Shown here piece by piece: positions 10,967-26,523 of a DNA stretch of 62,000 nucleotides. Position numbers and translations under genes: made by a program. Source of the DNA: Mesostigma viride (lineage: Eukaryota; Streptophyta; Mesostigmatophyceae; Mesostigmatales; Mesostigmataceae); contig RPFO01001922.1 of the NCBI GenBank assembly GCA_009746045.1, positions 7,501-69,500 on the forward strand, written 5' to 3'. The notes beneath the pieces were generated by a model. That model was given only the letters and a program-made list of their open reading frames with translations, was not told where the DNA came from and searched no databases. How positions within the stretch are numbered: the stretch's first letter is position 1; every line of letters starts with the position of its first letter.

Positions 10967-11346
10967 AAAACAAAAGAGACCGCCATGAGCTAGGTGAGCA
11001 AGCTTTTATCGTGTTTCAAGGCCAACGGCTCTCTACCAACGGCCAGATCCGGCAACGGCCTCTAAACAGTTTTAGCCGTCAAGTTTTACTTCAGATATTG
11101 CCTGTTGCAAACCCGTCCGCAATCACAGATCTGCTAGGAGAACCTAGACGCAAAAATCCGTCGTCAAGGTACTCAGCACACCGTCAAGGTATGGGCCGCA
11201 ACAATTAGGCCATATCTTCCGTAATACTCGTACACTAGAAGCCTAATCAACCTTATTACGATCACATCACCCAGCTCTATTTCACCTAGCATCAGCGGCT
11301 CCCCTTCCGTATCACTATAAAGAAACTATGTTCAGAGAACCCCGAT
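10967..11346 (-). repeat. PAT element outer split repeat B
   Basis: Second copy of the 380-bp B repeat, lying 5' of the gag-like ORF on the minus strand. It probably holds the promoter, because it is the 5' end of the transcribed unit. Confidence 0.92.
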
Positions 11347-12059
11347 CCCGATGACACCAGACAATTCATGTATTAATTAATTTCCACGTGGACTGTGTCA
11401 CGTGATTCATATATGCAAGAACTCTGTTGTCTCCCAACGTCCCCCGCGGCCCAGTCTTGACTTGCCCAGGTGGCCCTCAGGTAGACGTTATTGCCCCTGA
11501 TGATATGATAGTAGTATATACTTTTTAATACACAGACGTTACCCCTCAGGATGGCCGCTACACTACATACCGCCTCGTCTGCCATTACTGTCTACAATTA
11601 TACGAAGTTCTGGCCTGCGCTCCAGTTGTCTCCTTGATAAGTAAGTATACTTGTACTAGCTTGCGTGTCATGCGCATGGGCATGGGCACCATGCACCGGG
11701 TACTACGCTATAATTACACAAAAGTTACAAATATCGTCTGCATCATGCCCCAACCATATCGTCACTAGAGGGGGATATAATCCTCATCTGAGCTGTCCTT
11801 TACTGTAATGGCAGACGACGCGGTAGTGTAGCAGCTATCATCCTCAGGGGCAAAATTACCACCACCTAGCTGCGGACTAATTCTACCCTGCATTCTATTC
11901 CAATGGGCCGGCGCGCGGGGCGCCCATATGGGGAGAAAACAGGAGCATATGCCCCACAGGATTCAGCATTCAGCATTCATGCAGAATTCAGCATTCAGCA
12001 TTCAGCGTTCAGCATTCAGCATTCAGCATCGATCAGCGCCTCGCCATGCATCCTGTGCA
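11347..12059. other. Intergenic, repeat relics only
   Basis: Holds the dispersed core repeat at 11609-11638 (TTCTGGCCTGCGCTCCAG, then TTGTCTCCTTGA) and a short (TTCAGCA)n-like run at 11963-12028. No gene is supported. Confidence 0.5.
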
Positions 12060-12590
12060 GCCACTTCCAGCTCACTGAAGCCGCCATCATCGCTCAGCTG
12101 ATCCGCACCCCAGCCCGGCCTGCGCAGCCTGCAGCCTCATCGACTCCCTCCCTCTGCAAGGATGACATCTGAGCAGCGCTGGTGGAGCACGTGACCTGGC
12201 CGTTGGCCGAGAAGCTGACCTCGCAGTGAACACGACGCTCAACACGGTGGTGGCCCGGGTCTCCAATGTGGAAACCAAGGTCGTCCACAAGCTCCAACCT
12301 CAGTTCACGGCGCTGCACACCGCGGCGCAGGCATCCCACACGCATGCTGCACTTAATTGTCTCTCGCCTCAACCAGGTGGAGGGCAAGTGCGGCGTGCTG
12401 GCATGCATGAAGAAGCTTGAAGCCATCACCGCCCACACCGAGGCCCTGGCCACACAGGTCCCAAACATAGCGGAGCAGACGGCCACCATTGCATCCCAGC
12501 CTCCCCGGCAGGATGCTGGCGACCTCCCGCCACTCTCCTATGCGGACCTGCTGCGGACAGGGACCGCCTCAACCAGTCTGACGCCATAGC
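12060..12590 (+). pseudogene. LINE ORF1-like fragment (diverged subfamily)
   Basis: Pieces in shifting frames give a helical, coiled-coil-like stretch (NTTLNTVVARVSNVETKVV, then LEAITAHTEALATQV) followed by LSYADLLRTG. The ORF1-only LINEs of this window have the same order, with WADMLKQ at the equivalent point. A stop and a frameshift interrupt it, and the RRM and C-terminal parts are missing. It is probably a truncated L1-type ORF1 of another subfamily. Confidence 0.6.
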
Positions 12591-12841
12591 TACCAGTCAG
12601 ACTGCATGACGCCATAACTCCAGGACTGCTTGAATTAAGACCTTCGCCATGCAGGTACAACAACGGGAGGCCACCGACCGCGCTCGCTGCGACTGCCGGG
12701 TGGTGGTGCTGCGTCGCGTATCGTCCGCGTCATGCCCCCACCATGATCAATGCCCCAACCATATAATATAGTCACTAGAGCCTGGGGATGATAATCCTCA
12801 TCTGAGCTGACTCCTCTACTCCATATTATTATGTATACATA

Positions 12842-12870
12842 ATGGCCTGCGCTGGTTGTCTCCTTGATAA
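12842..12870 (-). repeat. Dispersed core repeat, short copy
   Basis: GGCCTGCGCTGGTTGTCTCC, then TTGATA: a minus-strand fragment of the dispersed element best seen at 35595-36300. Confidence 0.7.
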
Positions 12871-12902
12871 TGGCAGACGAGGCGCTAGTGTAGCGGCTAT
12901 TA

Positions 12903-12987
12903 ATAAATGAAATGAAATGAAATCATGCAGTGAAATGAAATGAAATTAAAAAAATAAAATAAAATAAAATAAAATAAATTAAATTAA
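12903..12987. repeat. AT-rich pentamer microsatellites (AAATG)n and (AAAAT)n
   Basis: Runs of AAATG units followed by AAAAT units, next to the 3' end of a LINE. Part may be the LINE's A-rich tail. Confidence 0.8.
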
Positions 12988-13025
12988 TGACTCCGTTGGA
13001 AGATCACTGATGTAGCACATATTCC
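12984..13025 (-). repeat. LINE-end stem-loop motif
   Basis: On the minus strand it reads TGTGCTACATC, a short spacer, then TTCCAACGGAGTCATT. The TGCTACAT...CAACGGAG pair recurs at 15650, 16270, 19180, 57480 and 58620, always beside a LINE 3' end. Confidence 0.65.
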
Positions 13026-13034
13026 CTCAAGTGC

Positions 13035-14290
13035 TGGATGGATGGGGGTGGGCGAAGCCGCGGAACCGAACGATCGAAGCTAACTCTATAAGCTAATCTA
13101 GTCTAGAAAACCCTAGCTACCCTACTCAGCGAAGCGCCCCTTCCTCTTGGGGGGAGGGGGCTTGCCCACATGCAGGGGCTGGCGTGTGAGCCTGGACAAT
13201 CTTCTGCCACCTCTGTGCGCTTGTTCTGCATAGCAGTCCAAGCAAGAGAGAGGTCGAGTGAATGCGGTGTTCAAACTGAGCTAGCTGGGACCACTACTAG
13301 GTCGGCCATGCAGCAACATCTGTGTGTAGTTCATGGCATGCAATGATGAGGTTTACCCAGCTTTCTAGGAATGTCCTTGGGGCCAGGCCAGGTCAGGATA
13401 TGCCGCCCTGGTTGGCCAAGCCGCTGGGGGCCGGCCAGACCAAGGGCGGTATATCTACCTGACTGGTGCGAGCAAGATGTCCTACAAATGCTATATCCTA
13501 CGCTGCCTAATCTCGTCCGAAATCAGCGAGGCATACCCTGATACGAAGACTCTAATGACCTATGTGTGCATGAAAACCCTATGTTCAGGACCTGTCGAAG
13601 CATCCTGTAATAAAACGTGCCGTCCAGCTTGGCGGCCAGTGTGTCCGTGAGTGTCCATATCGGCCTCGGCGCCATACGTAAGCACCGACGGTGAGGACTA
13701 CTAGGACCTTGAAGAGAATTCGCTTGCGGTGCTCGCCCAGGTCCTTCGAGTGCCAGTAGGTTTGAGCGAACGAAGCCTAGCCCAGGCCTGCAGGCCGATG
13801 CGGATGTCCACATCGACGGCGGTATCGGGGAGCATGCTCCCCAACAGTTTGAAGCGATCACGGAACGGGACGTACCTCCGTCCCGTCGAGCAGCCCGGTG
13901 GCAGAGGCGGGCGACTCAGGTAGCCCCAATCACCATCGCCTCAGTTTTGACATGCAGGCCGATGCGGATGTCCACATCGTCGGCGGTATCGATCGGGGAG
14001 CATGCTCCCAAACAGTTTGAAGCGATCACGGAACGGGACGTACCTCCGTCCCGTCAAGCAGCCGCGGCAGAGGCGGGCGACTCAGGTAGCCCCAATCACC
14101 ATCGCCTCAGTTTTGACTCTAATCTCCAACCCCACCGGCCGCCCGCGCCTCCAAGCCCAGACAGTCCAGCCAGGTCTGAATGTGCCGGGGGCGCTCACGA
14201 TGAGGGTGGTATCATCCGCATTGAGATCAGGCAGACGGTTCGATCGATCCTCGCAGTGCGATGTCACCTTTGCCCCCCACGCGGGGGGTG
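13035..14290 (-). pseudogene. 5'-truncated L1-like LINE, ORF2 C-terminal part
   Basis: The minus strand shows the RT catalytic box NADDTTLIVSAPG (YADD with Tyr to Asn) near 14217, then LEIRVKTEAMVIGAT, a TWTLTDTLAAKLDGT block, RMLRQVLNIGFS, and the end KGRFAE with stop near 13110. The (GGATG) tail lies at 13035-13045. The copy is broken by frameshifts and by a 164-bp tandem duplication (13791-13954 and 13955-14119). It is a dead insertion. Confidence 0.85.
13791..14119. repeat. 164-bp tandem duplication inside the LINE
   Basis: AGGCCGATGCGGATGTCCAC occurs at 13792 and 13956. The following 160 bases match with a few changes, including the words GATCACGGAACGGGACGTAC. Confidence 0.88.
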
Positions 14291-14830
14291 AGCCCCATGA
14301 TGCAGGTACTAGGAGCGTGCCTGTCAGCTTAGCGTCACTTCCACAGTGGGGAAGAAGCGCGTCACACCTCTGACATGGGAAGAACGCTCGGCGTCAGTGA
14401 CCGCTAGCACTATGCACTACCTGCTACGAGGCATGTCCCTCGATTCATTAGTTTATTAGGCATTAGATACATACAATAGTAGGTCTACACTCTACCGGTA
14501 GCTAGGATTGTTTGTCCATCCATCCTTTGGGGTTAATATGCAGTGAATCCCCAACGGGAGCAGGTGTTTAATTCATTCCTTTATGTTGCCGCGTTGCATG
14601 CCCATGCGCATGACACACAAGTACTTACTTACCTACTTACTTCATGCGGGTGCATTAATTAATTGGCTGGCTCTCGATTAGCATAATTAATTAATTCATC
14701 AAACTCGTGCTCCCGTCGATTAGCATGTAGTGCTCCGTGGCACGAAAGTGCCTGCATGCAGGGACTCTGCAGCCTTCTAGCTCGAGCTGCCTGGAATTGC
14801 TGTCGTGGAATTGCCAGCATATATCTAGGA
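14291..14830. other. Gene-free, no clear content
   Basis: Holds short ACTT runs near 14625 and a CCCATGCGCATGACACACAA word shared with 3943, 11662 and 19341. No ORF or element boundary is supported. Confidence 0.4.
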
Positions 14831-14844
14831 ACACATGGTCACCG

Positions 14845-15251
14845 GTGCTTACGTACGGCGCCGAGGCATGGACACTCACGGACACGCTGGCGCCCGCCAA
14901 GCTAGACGGCACGGTTTACAGGATGCTTCGACAGGTCCTGAACATAGGGTTTTCCAAGTGGGGTAAGGCCGGCCCCTCCCCCTTGCTCCTCACCTTTGAC
15001 ACCATGGCGGATAAGATGGAGTTCCCGTCAAGCGTCGCAAGCGGCTTGGGGGGACCTCCTACACGCCGGACGACGACTTGACCTTGACGCAGCAACAATG
15101 GCGACGGGAGCTATGGCCGACCTACCTCCAGCTCCGGCAGACGGCGGGGCAGAAGCCGGTCTACTGGAAGGGGGCGGACATCTACGTCGCCCACAACAAG
15201 CCCTGGCAGGCGACCCCTGCCGCCCCAGCCACCCCAGCCACCCCGGCCTAG
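14845..15251 (+). pseudogene. Chimera of a LINE ORF2 piece and an ORF1-only LINE end
   Basis: 14845-14957 encodes the ORF2 block (YGAEAWTLTDTL, then RMLRQVLNIGFS). At about 14958 it switches to the ORF1 family (GKAGPSPLLLTFDTMADK, then a frame change to DDDLTLTQQQWRREL and KPVYWKGADIYVAHNKPW), with stop 15249-15251. Template switching during reverse transcription or nested insertion could explain the join. Confidence 0.8.
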
Positions 15252-15690
15252 GGAATATAGCAGTAGTGAAGACTAGAAAGCTTATTAGTGATGTGGCCAT
15301 GTATGCCTACGTGATGGGCCCACACCAGCCCTTGCAATAGTAGCCGTAGCAATTTCGAGTCATGCTTTGCCCATGCAGGGAGTTACTCTCTGCTGAGATG
15401 CCATGTGTACACCAGCTACAGCCTAGCCATATATACCTTCCACCCCATATGTCATTCAGGCCTTCTAGGCCCTCTCCCCAAGCCGCCCTAGGTGTGAGCT
15501 CGATTATAGGAGGCATGATCCATCATGGCGGTGCAGTTGCACCTTGTGCACCGGCCAGAGCAGGTGATAGTTGTACATCCTACTACACCTGCAGGTTGTC
15601 GCCCTGATTGTATTACAAACCCATAATAGATGCCCCTTTCTCAGGGCTATGTGTTACATATGCTCCCCACGGAGCTATGTTCTTACTTAC
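15252..15690 (+). mobile_element. 3' UTR and end of an ORF1-only LINE
   Basis: Shares CCCATGCAGGGAGTTACTCT...CTGAGATGCC and the end TTTCTCAGGGCTATGTGTTACATATGCTCCCCACGGAG with the 3' parts of the copies at 16270-16860 and 58620-59048. ORF2 is absent between the ORF1 stop and this end. Confidence 0.75.
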
Positions 15691-15717
15691 TTAATTAATT
15701 GATTTCCAAGCATAGTG

Positions 15718-16228
15718 GTCATTAGAGTCTTTGTATCAGGGTATGCCTCGCATTTCGGACGTGATTAGGCAGCGTAGGATAGCATTTGTAGGAGATCTTG
15801 CTCGCACCAGTCAGGTAGATACCGCCCTAGCTTGTTCTGGCCGGCCCCCAGCGGCTTGGCCAACCAGGGCGGCATATCCTGACCTGGCCTGGCCCCAAGG
15901 ACATTCCTAGAAAGCCAGGTAAATTAACCTGCATGCCATGAACTACATCCATGCAGATGTTGCTGGCCGACCTAGTGGTCCCAGCTCAGTTTGAACACCA
16001 CATTCACTCCCTCTCTCTTCTTTGGACTGCTATGCAGAACAATAAGAGGTGGCAGAAGATTGCATCCAGGCTCACACGCCAGCCCCTGTGGGCAAGCCCC
16101 CCCCCCCCCAAGCGGAAGGGGCGTTTTGCTGAGTAGTGTAGGAGTATAGTAATTATGATTTTTATAGACTAGATAGCTTGGAGTTAGCTTATAGTTCGAT
16201 TACGCGGCTTCGCCCACCTCCACCCATC
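15718..16228 (+). pseudogene. 5'-truncated L1-like LINE, ORF2 C-terminus and 3' UTR
   Basis: Encodes ESLYQGMPRISDVIRQRRIA, then a broken AxxSQVDTAL region, MLLADLVVPAQFEHHIHSL, and KRKGRFAE with stop ending 16136. The 3' UTR ends in CCACCCATCCAGCAAGGAAT. A single frame is not open throughout, so it is dead. Confidence 0.85.
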
Positions 16229-16294
16229 CAGCAAGGAATATTAATTAATTAATTAATTATCAACATCACTCCGTTGGGAGTAGATGTAGCACAT
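16229..16294. repeat. (TTAA)n run and LINE-end stem-loop
   Basis: An (AATT)n stretch followed by ATCACTCCGTTGGGAGTAGA and TGTAGCACAT, the reverse complement of the recurrent LINE-end hairpin. Confidence 0.65.
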
Positions 16295-16497
16295 AGCCCT
16301 GAGAAGGGGCATATGGCTTTTAATACATTCTAGGCTACTTCATGCAAGGGTGGGAATGTAAGCTACCCCTGCTCTAGGTGCACCAGGGCACCCGCACCCT
16401 CATGGTCTATCACGCTATGCCCGGGTAAGGGGGGAGCATGCCTGTGAGGGGGAAGATCATCATGGCTATACAAAAAACTAGAGCGTGGCATCTCAGC

Positions 16498-16843
16498 AGA
16501 GAGCAGCTCTCTGCATGGGCACAGCATTACTAAATAAAACTAGGCATCGTCTGGAGTGTGGCTCATCATAGGCACACATGTACATGACTAAAAAGGCTAG
16601 GCCTAAGCTGGTATAGTGCCTGTAGTAGGCGGGCATGTACAAGGCCACTGTCTAACTATTCTACGCGCATCTCAGCAGAGAGCAGCTCTCTGCATGGGCA
16701 CAGCATTACTAAATAAAACTAGGCATCGTCTGGAGTGTGGCTCATCATAGGCACACATGTACATGACTAAAAAGGCTAGGCCTAAGCTGGTATAGTGCCT
16801 GTAGTAGGCGGGCATGTACAAGGCCACTGTCTAACTATTCTAC
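16498..16843. repeat. 169-bp tandem duplication in the LINE 3' UTR
   Basis: GCATCTCAGCAGAGAGCAGC occurs at 16498 and 16667. The 169-bp units look identical through CTGTCTAACTATTCTAC. Confidence 0.93.
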
Positions 16844-16860
16844 ACTACTGCTGTATTCCC

Positions 16861-18109
16861 CTAGGCTGGGGCTGGAGTTGCTGGGGCCGCGGTGGTCGAG
16901 GGGGTCGCTTGCCAGGGCTTGTGGCCGACGTAGATGGCCGCCCCCTTCCAGTACACCGGCTGGCCCGCCTTGGTCTGCCGGAGCTGGATGTAGGTCGGCC
17001 ATAGCTCCCGTCGCCGTTGTTGCTGTGCCAGGGTCAAGTCGTCGTCCACAGTGAAGGGAGTATTCGCGAGCCGCTTGCGGCGTCTGAGAAACGAAATCTA
17101 GTCCGCTGGGCTATCAAAGATGAGAAGAAGCGGAGGCGCCCCTGCCTTACCCCGCGCGCGGGGGAGGCGGTGGGCGGTCAGCTTGATCTCACCAAGAAGG
17201 CCCATGCGTGCAAGGATTTTGCTCTCAAACGCACGTGCAAGCTTCTCGGAATTCTCACCTTCTTCCATGTCCAAGTTCTTGAGTATGGCGTTGAGGCTGC
17301 GCTTGGCGAGCTCGGCCTCCTCGCGGAGGTCAAGCGTCTGCCGCTGGAGCTGGGCTGCGACGGCGGAGGTGGTGGAGGTGGTATGTTGCTTAAGCATGTC
17401 CGCCCAGGTCGTGATGGGAGGAGCATCGCCGGCCGGGCCAGCCGAGGCTGGCTTGGCGGCAATGTCCTTCACTGCCTGGGCGGTGAGGGCTGCTGTGTTC
17501 TGCAAGACCTCGATAGCGATTGCATTATCCTTGAGGCGCTGGTCGATGTCGCGGAGCTGGGCGGTGATGGAGTCGGAGGAGGGGATGGCGGCGGTGGAGC
17601 AGGCGAGGAGGGTGGAGGTGGCGGTGGAAATGGTGGAGAGGAGGGGGAGCTCGGCAGCCAACGTGCTGCCCATGGCCGCCACATCTGCAGCGATGGGGGC
17701 CACGTGCTGCTCGAGGGCCTCCTTGAGGAGTGAGCGGATGGAGGCTTCGGTTAGGGTGGTGGTGAGGGGCTTTGGGGGCCAAAGCTCCTCGATGGAGCGT
17801 CCAAGGAGGGAAAAGAGGGCGAATTGCTGAATGTGGGGGCGGCGGGCGTTGGGGACGGCCCTGTCGAAATCGCGCCTGTGAAGGGAGGCATCGACAAGGC
17901 GACCTTGGTGGGAAAGCTGCTTGCATAGTTCTATAAGAGAGGCACGCGTCCCGAAAAACACGTAGCCCAGGATGCGTTCGGGTGTGAGCTTGTCAAAAAA
18001 GCCGGGCTGGCTGGCGTCAAAGTCGTACTCGTCCAGCAGCCCGTCAGGGCGACTGCGCTTGGGTTCGGGCGACGCTGCTGGCGAAGCGGGCGCAGCAGGG
18101 GGCTGGCAA
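16861..18109 (-). pseudogene. L1-type ORF1p with one nonsense codon
   Basis: The frame runs from PAAPASPAASPEPKRSRPDG through a helical region (IAADVAAMGSTLAAELPLL, then RDIDQRLKDNAIAIEVLQNT), TTWADMLKQHTT, an RRM-like strand (GKAGAPPLLLIFDSPAD) and the C-terminal DDDLTLAQQQRRRELWPTY ... PVYWKGAAIYVGHKPW. That order (coiled coil, RRM, C-terminal domain) is typical of L1 ORF1p RNA chaperones. The only break I see is TAG at 17100-17098, where the relative at 59049-60404 has a Lys codon. The N-terminus is missing. Confidence 0.85.
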
Positions 18110-18123
18110 GGAATATGTGCTAC

Positions 18124-18240
18124 ATTAATTAATTAATTAATTAATTAATTAATTAATTTTAATTAATTAGTTAATTAATTAATTAATTAATTAATTAATT
18201 AATTAATTAAAATTAATTAATTAATTAATTAATTAATTAG
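18124..18240. repeat. (TTAA)n microsatellite
   Basis: About 117 bp of TTAA/AATT units with two TTTTAATT interruptions, between the ORF1-only LINE and the next LINE end. It is likely a target or tail of LINE insertion. Confidence 0.92.
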
Positions 18241-18269
18241 ACTCGTGCTCCCGTTGGGGAGTCACGGAG

Positions 18270-19167
18270 CATTAACCCCGATGGATGGATGGATGGGTGC
18301 AAACAGTCCTACCGGTCTAATCTATCTACATCGGCTACATACTATGTACATCTATCTAATAGCATTCTAACTACTACATCTATCTAGGCAGCCGCACGCT
18401 GCCCTAGGGGAGCTATCTGCATGGCGTGCCTCCCACGGGATTGCACACGCGGGCGCTTCCCCACTGGGGGGGGCTCGTTGTCCTCTATGACCTGGGCCCA
18501 CTTGGCCTTGTCCATCATCTTCTTCCAAATCACAGAGAGGCCTAGGCCCCCCATGTCCTCTACTAGCTGTTCTTTGAAGGTGCGGGCCTTGCGGCGTCTA
18601 ACATCACTGGGCCCAGCCCACGTCAGGAGGTGCCGGCCAGGCTGGGCTGGTCGCAGTCCTGCGGGGGGGCCACGTGAGGTGTCTACCTGGTTGGTGCGAG
18701 CTAGGTGCCCTACTAGCTGCAGGCATCGTTGCTTGATTAATGGTGCTGGTGATATATGGCATGCCCTGGTACAGGTCCTCATTGCGGACATGAGCAGCAT
18801 ATCCTACTCTGAAAATGGAACGCAGCATGCTGGTGACCGCGCCGTCCAGCTTGCGGGCCAGGTCGGCGGTGAGGGTCCACGTCTCGGCCCCATACGTGAG
18901 AACAGGAAGGACGAGGACCTTGAACAGGTCCTGTTTCTCGATCTTGCCCAGGGGCTTGCGCCACAGGGCCCGGTACTGGCGTAAAGCGTGCCAGGCGAGG
19001 GAGATGCGATGGTCCACATCGACCGCGCAGCTGGGGAGCAGGCTGCCTAGCAGCTTAACGCGGTCCCGATACAGGACTCGAGAGCCGTCTAGGAGATAGA
19101 GGGGCGGCGGTGAGTTGGTGAGCCCAACCGCCAGGGCCTCTGTCTTCTTGCTGACCTCAAGCCCCAC
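18270..19167 (-). pseudogene. 5'-truncated L1-like LINE, ORF2 C-terminus (second subfamily)
   Basis: Reads VSKKTEALAVGLTN, VDVDHRISLAWHALRQY, KVLVLPVLTYGAETWTLTAD, ARKLDGAVTSMLRSIFRVGY, then after a frame change EDMGGLGLSVIWKKMMDK and a stop near 18384. The 3' UTR ends in four CATC units at 18283-18296. It differs from the LINEs at 13035 and 15718, so at least two ORF2 lineages exist. The YADD part is missing. Confidence 0.85.
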
Positions 19168-19168
19168 T

Positions 19169-19240
19169 GCAAGGAATGTGCTACATGATCTCCCAACGGA
19201 GTCATGTTATAATTTAATTTAATTTTAATGGTCACCATCA
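19169..19240. repeat. LINE-end stem-loop motif
   Basis: GCAAGGAATGTGCTACATGA, then TCTCCCAACGGAGTCATGTT and an AT-rich tail (ATAATTTAATTTAATTTTAA). It resembles 57475-57535. Confidence 0.65.
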
Positions 19241-19356
19241 TGATTGTGGGCGGTGGGCCTCACTGCAACATCGACCATTATCCCATGCATTTCCATGCGT
19301 ACTAGTTATTCAATGGCGCATTGAACTACATGTTTTACCTGCTTGTCATGTGCATG

Positions 19357-19408
19357 TCAAGGAGACAACCGGCAGCGCAGGCCAGAAATCGGGAGAATCC
19401 GGACCATG
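19357..19408 (+). repeat. Dispersed core repeat copy
   Basis: CAAGGAGACAACCGGCAGCG, then CAGGCCAGAAATCGGGAGAA and TCCGGACCATG. This is the conserved start of the element that is tandem at 35595-36300. Confidence 0.8.
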
Positions 19409-20090
19409 TGCACATACCTTGACTCACTTAATACCTGAGTATCACGGTCTTCCTTGAAGTTCGTTATCGTGTCTCTTGAATGATGTTATTATGTCGTGTT
19501 GAACTGGGCAAATGCTAAACTTAAAACGACAATCAACATCCAGGGTAAATATTGTGGACACGTGTGTAGTACTCCTACACACACAGATCTCGAATGATTT
19601 ATCTAGTACCAAATCCGAAAGGCTTGCATCACTCCCCGGAAAGGAGAACTTTTGCGGATGACTGTAGGTGTCAGTTGGCGATGCCAAAGGATCAGGAGAC
19701 GTCCGTCCTATAGTCAGCAAAAGTTGGTGCGAGAGGTCCCCAGTTCGATTCCGGCCTGGATTCATTTGCAGATCGCGTTTTCCGCGGACCGGCACTGAAC
19801 GCAAATGGTTTTCACCTTTGCGGCGTGCCAAATCAGAAAATTGTGGATTCTTCCAGAAGGAATATTTGCAGTCTGCAAAAAAATCTTGCCATTTATAACG
19901 CTACAATTATTCTACAAAGGGATTTTCCAAACTGAAAAATTAAAAGACAGGTTGACCCGGGCCCTTACTGCAGCTATACAAAAAGCAGCGCAGAATGCAC
20001 TGCAAGTACTCCAAGCGCTTTACCGACAGTATACCGACAGGCCAATATGCATTCTTTACCCCAACGCTCCTGGGCTGACTCGGCCCGCCC
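19409..20090. other. 3' flank of the CBS gene, one tRNA-like box
   Basis: CCAGTTCGATTCC at 19740-19752 matches a Pol III B box in 10 of 11 consensus positions, and GTGTCAGTTGGCGA at about 19668 is a weak A-box candidate. The T-stem does not pair, so I do not call a tRNA. No other gene is seen. Confidence 0.35.
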
Positions 20091-25157
<5,067 letters not shown>

Positions 25158-26090
25158 TGCGTACACGGATCAAATACACCCGCAGACGCCCAGTATGCCT
25201 TGCCTTTTCCTCTTTCCAAGCCGAGCAGAGCTTACTATCACTTCATGCTCGACGTGGTTACGACACAATGGCAGATGCCAGCGTCAAGAACATACATCAC
25301 AGCGCGCGCGTCGGCAACGCATTCGCTTATCCGCAAACTGGGGGCTCTCTTTTGACAACCCAGACGCGATACACACTGCCTGGAGGCAGACGGACGGCAC
25401 GACCACAACTTTGTGGGCTATGGCTGCGTTAGTGACCAAACACGCGAAGGGCGCTGTTACTAAAACGTAAACAGTGACACACTACCGGCACTGCGCACAA
25501 ATTACCTAATTTCTTTTGTTGGGCGCGACGCCGCGCCTCGCAGGTTGGCGTCGTGCGACAACGACTTTGGGCACGATTGCGTGATTCGTCGTGTATCGTT
25601 TCGGTATGTACGGCAGATTCAGTCAGATGTGCGGTCATGGTCAGGACATGGTTACGATCGTGCTGTCGTCGATGGCAGGTCGTGTTCAGAAGAGGCCGTG
25701 AGTTGAGTTGAGTTGAGTTTATTGTATGTACTGACCATGTCCAGTGCCCCGATAGTACTACCGATACTAAATATATCCGGCCCTCGGCCACTATAGAATT
25801 CTCTGCTGCTGACTGCGGCCGTGCGGCGTGGGACACAACAACAACAACATCTGTAGTGGAGTTCGCGGGACGTCGCGTCGCGCCTCCACTCGTGAGGTAC
25901 CCCGTACCTTGCTTCAGTTTTGGGGGTTGTGACTTGTGAGTCACGTTGCGAGTTGCGACTTGCGAGTTGCGACTGCCAATAATTGCCAAATTTTAATTAG
26001 AGCTCTTTAATCTAGCAGTACAACATCAAGCCAACTCTATTATATCTAAGCTCCGGCTAGGGGTCCTGTCTAGCGTGCTTCCCGCGTTTG
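25158..26090. other. 5' flank of the CBS gene
   Basis: No further exon is recognised. A GAGTT run (25703-25722) and GACTTGTGAGTC/GAGTTGCGACTTGC near-palindromes (25928-25975) are the only structures. Promoter elements cannot be assigned. Confidence 0.35.
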
Positions 26091-26094
26091 CAAA

Positions 26095-26523
26095 TCAGTG
26101 CACGCCGGGCGCTTCCCCACGGGCCGACTGAGTGCCGGCCGGGGTTCGTTGTCCTCTATGATAGTGGGCCCACTTGGCCTTGTCCATCATCTTGTTCCAA
26201 ATCACGGAGAGGCCTAGCCCCCCCATGTCCTTTCTCCGTTTCCGCCCCGCCAATGATGCGGGATGCCAGAAACGGTTGTCGACCTGCACCCCTGGTTCCC
26301 TACCCACAATGCGTGCAAACGGCCGCTTGCGCGCCTGAATCATTACGTATTCGACCACAATAATGAACAGGTAGGGCGAGAGCACGCAGCCCTGCCACAC
26401 ACCCTCCTGTAAAGGGCATGTTTTTTGCATCTTTTTCAATATCACCGAAAGGCCGGAGCCCCTCATGTCCTCTTCCAGTTGCCCCTTGAACCAAATGCTT
26501 TTACTTACTGGTCCGCGGACCAT
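26095..26523 (-). pseudogene. Rearranged LINE ORF2 fragment
   Basis: One part encodes the ORF2 end (DMGGLGLSVIWNKMMDKAKW). Another, upstream on the minus strand, encodes an RT block, EGVWQGCVLSPYLFIIVVEY (compare GxRQGCxLSPxLF). These lie far apart in a normal ORF2, so this copy has an internal deletion or is chimeric. A repeat of the GLSVI word follows (RGSGLSVILKKM). Confidence 0.75.

Larger units (their letters stand above)
5957..11346 (-). mobile_element. PAT/Kangaroo-like tyrosine-recombinase retrotransposon, near full length
   Basis: The element has the split direct repeats of PAT/Ngaro-type DIRS elements. Read on the minus strand the order is repeat B (11346-10967), ORFs, repeat A (6636-6503), repeat B again (6503-6124), repeat A again (6090-5957). 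The two B copies are 380 bp each. The two A copies are 134 bp and differ by one base that I can see. The coding part carries gag-like, reverse transcriptase, RNase H and tyrosine recombinase regions. There are no terminal LTRs and no target duplication, as expected for integration by a recombinase. Near-identical repeats mean a recent insertion, and one G-run frameshift is the only clear coding defect. Confidence 0.92.
16270..18110 (-). mobile_element. ORF1-only (HAL1-like) L1-type LINE, 5'-truncated
   Basis: The ORF1 body is followed directly by a 3' UTR of about 590 bp and the LINE-end hairpin, with no ORF2. The same organisation occurs at 58600-60480 and in part at 14958-15690. A 169-bp tandem duplication (16498-16666 and 16667-16835) lies in the 3' UTR. 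The 5' end is truncated inside ORF1 at about 18109, where it meets GCAAGGAATATGTGCTACAT, itself a LINE-end sequence. Confidence 0.8.

Noticed and set aside
17017-17830. Gly-rich plus-strand ORFs opposite ORF1
   Set aside because: Shadow frames of the minus-strand L1 ORF1.
19666-19760. Functional tRNA gene
   Set aside because: Only the B box is convincing; the T-stem and acceptor do not pair.
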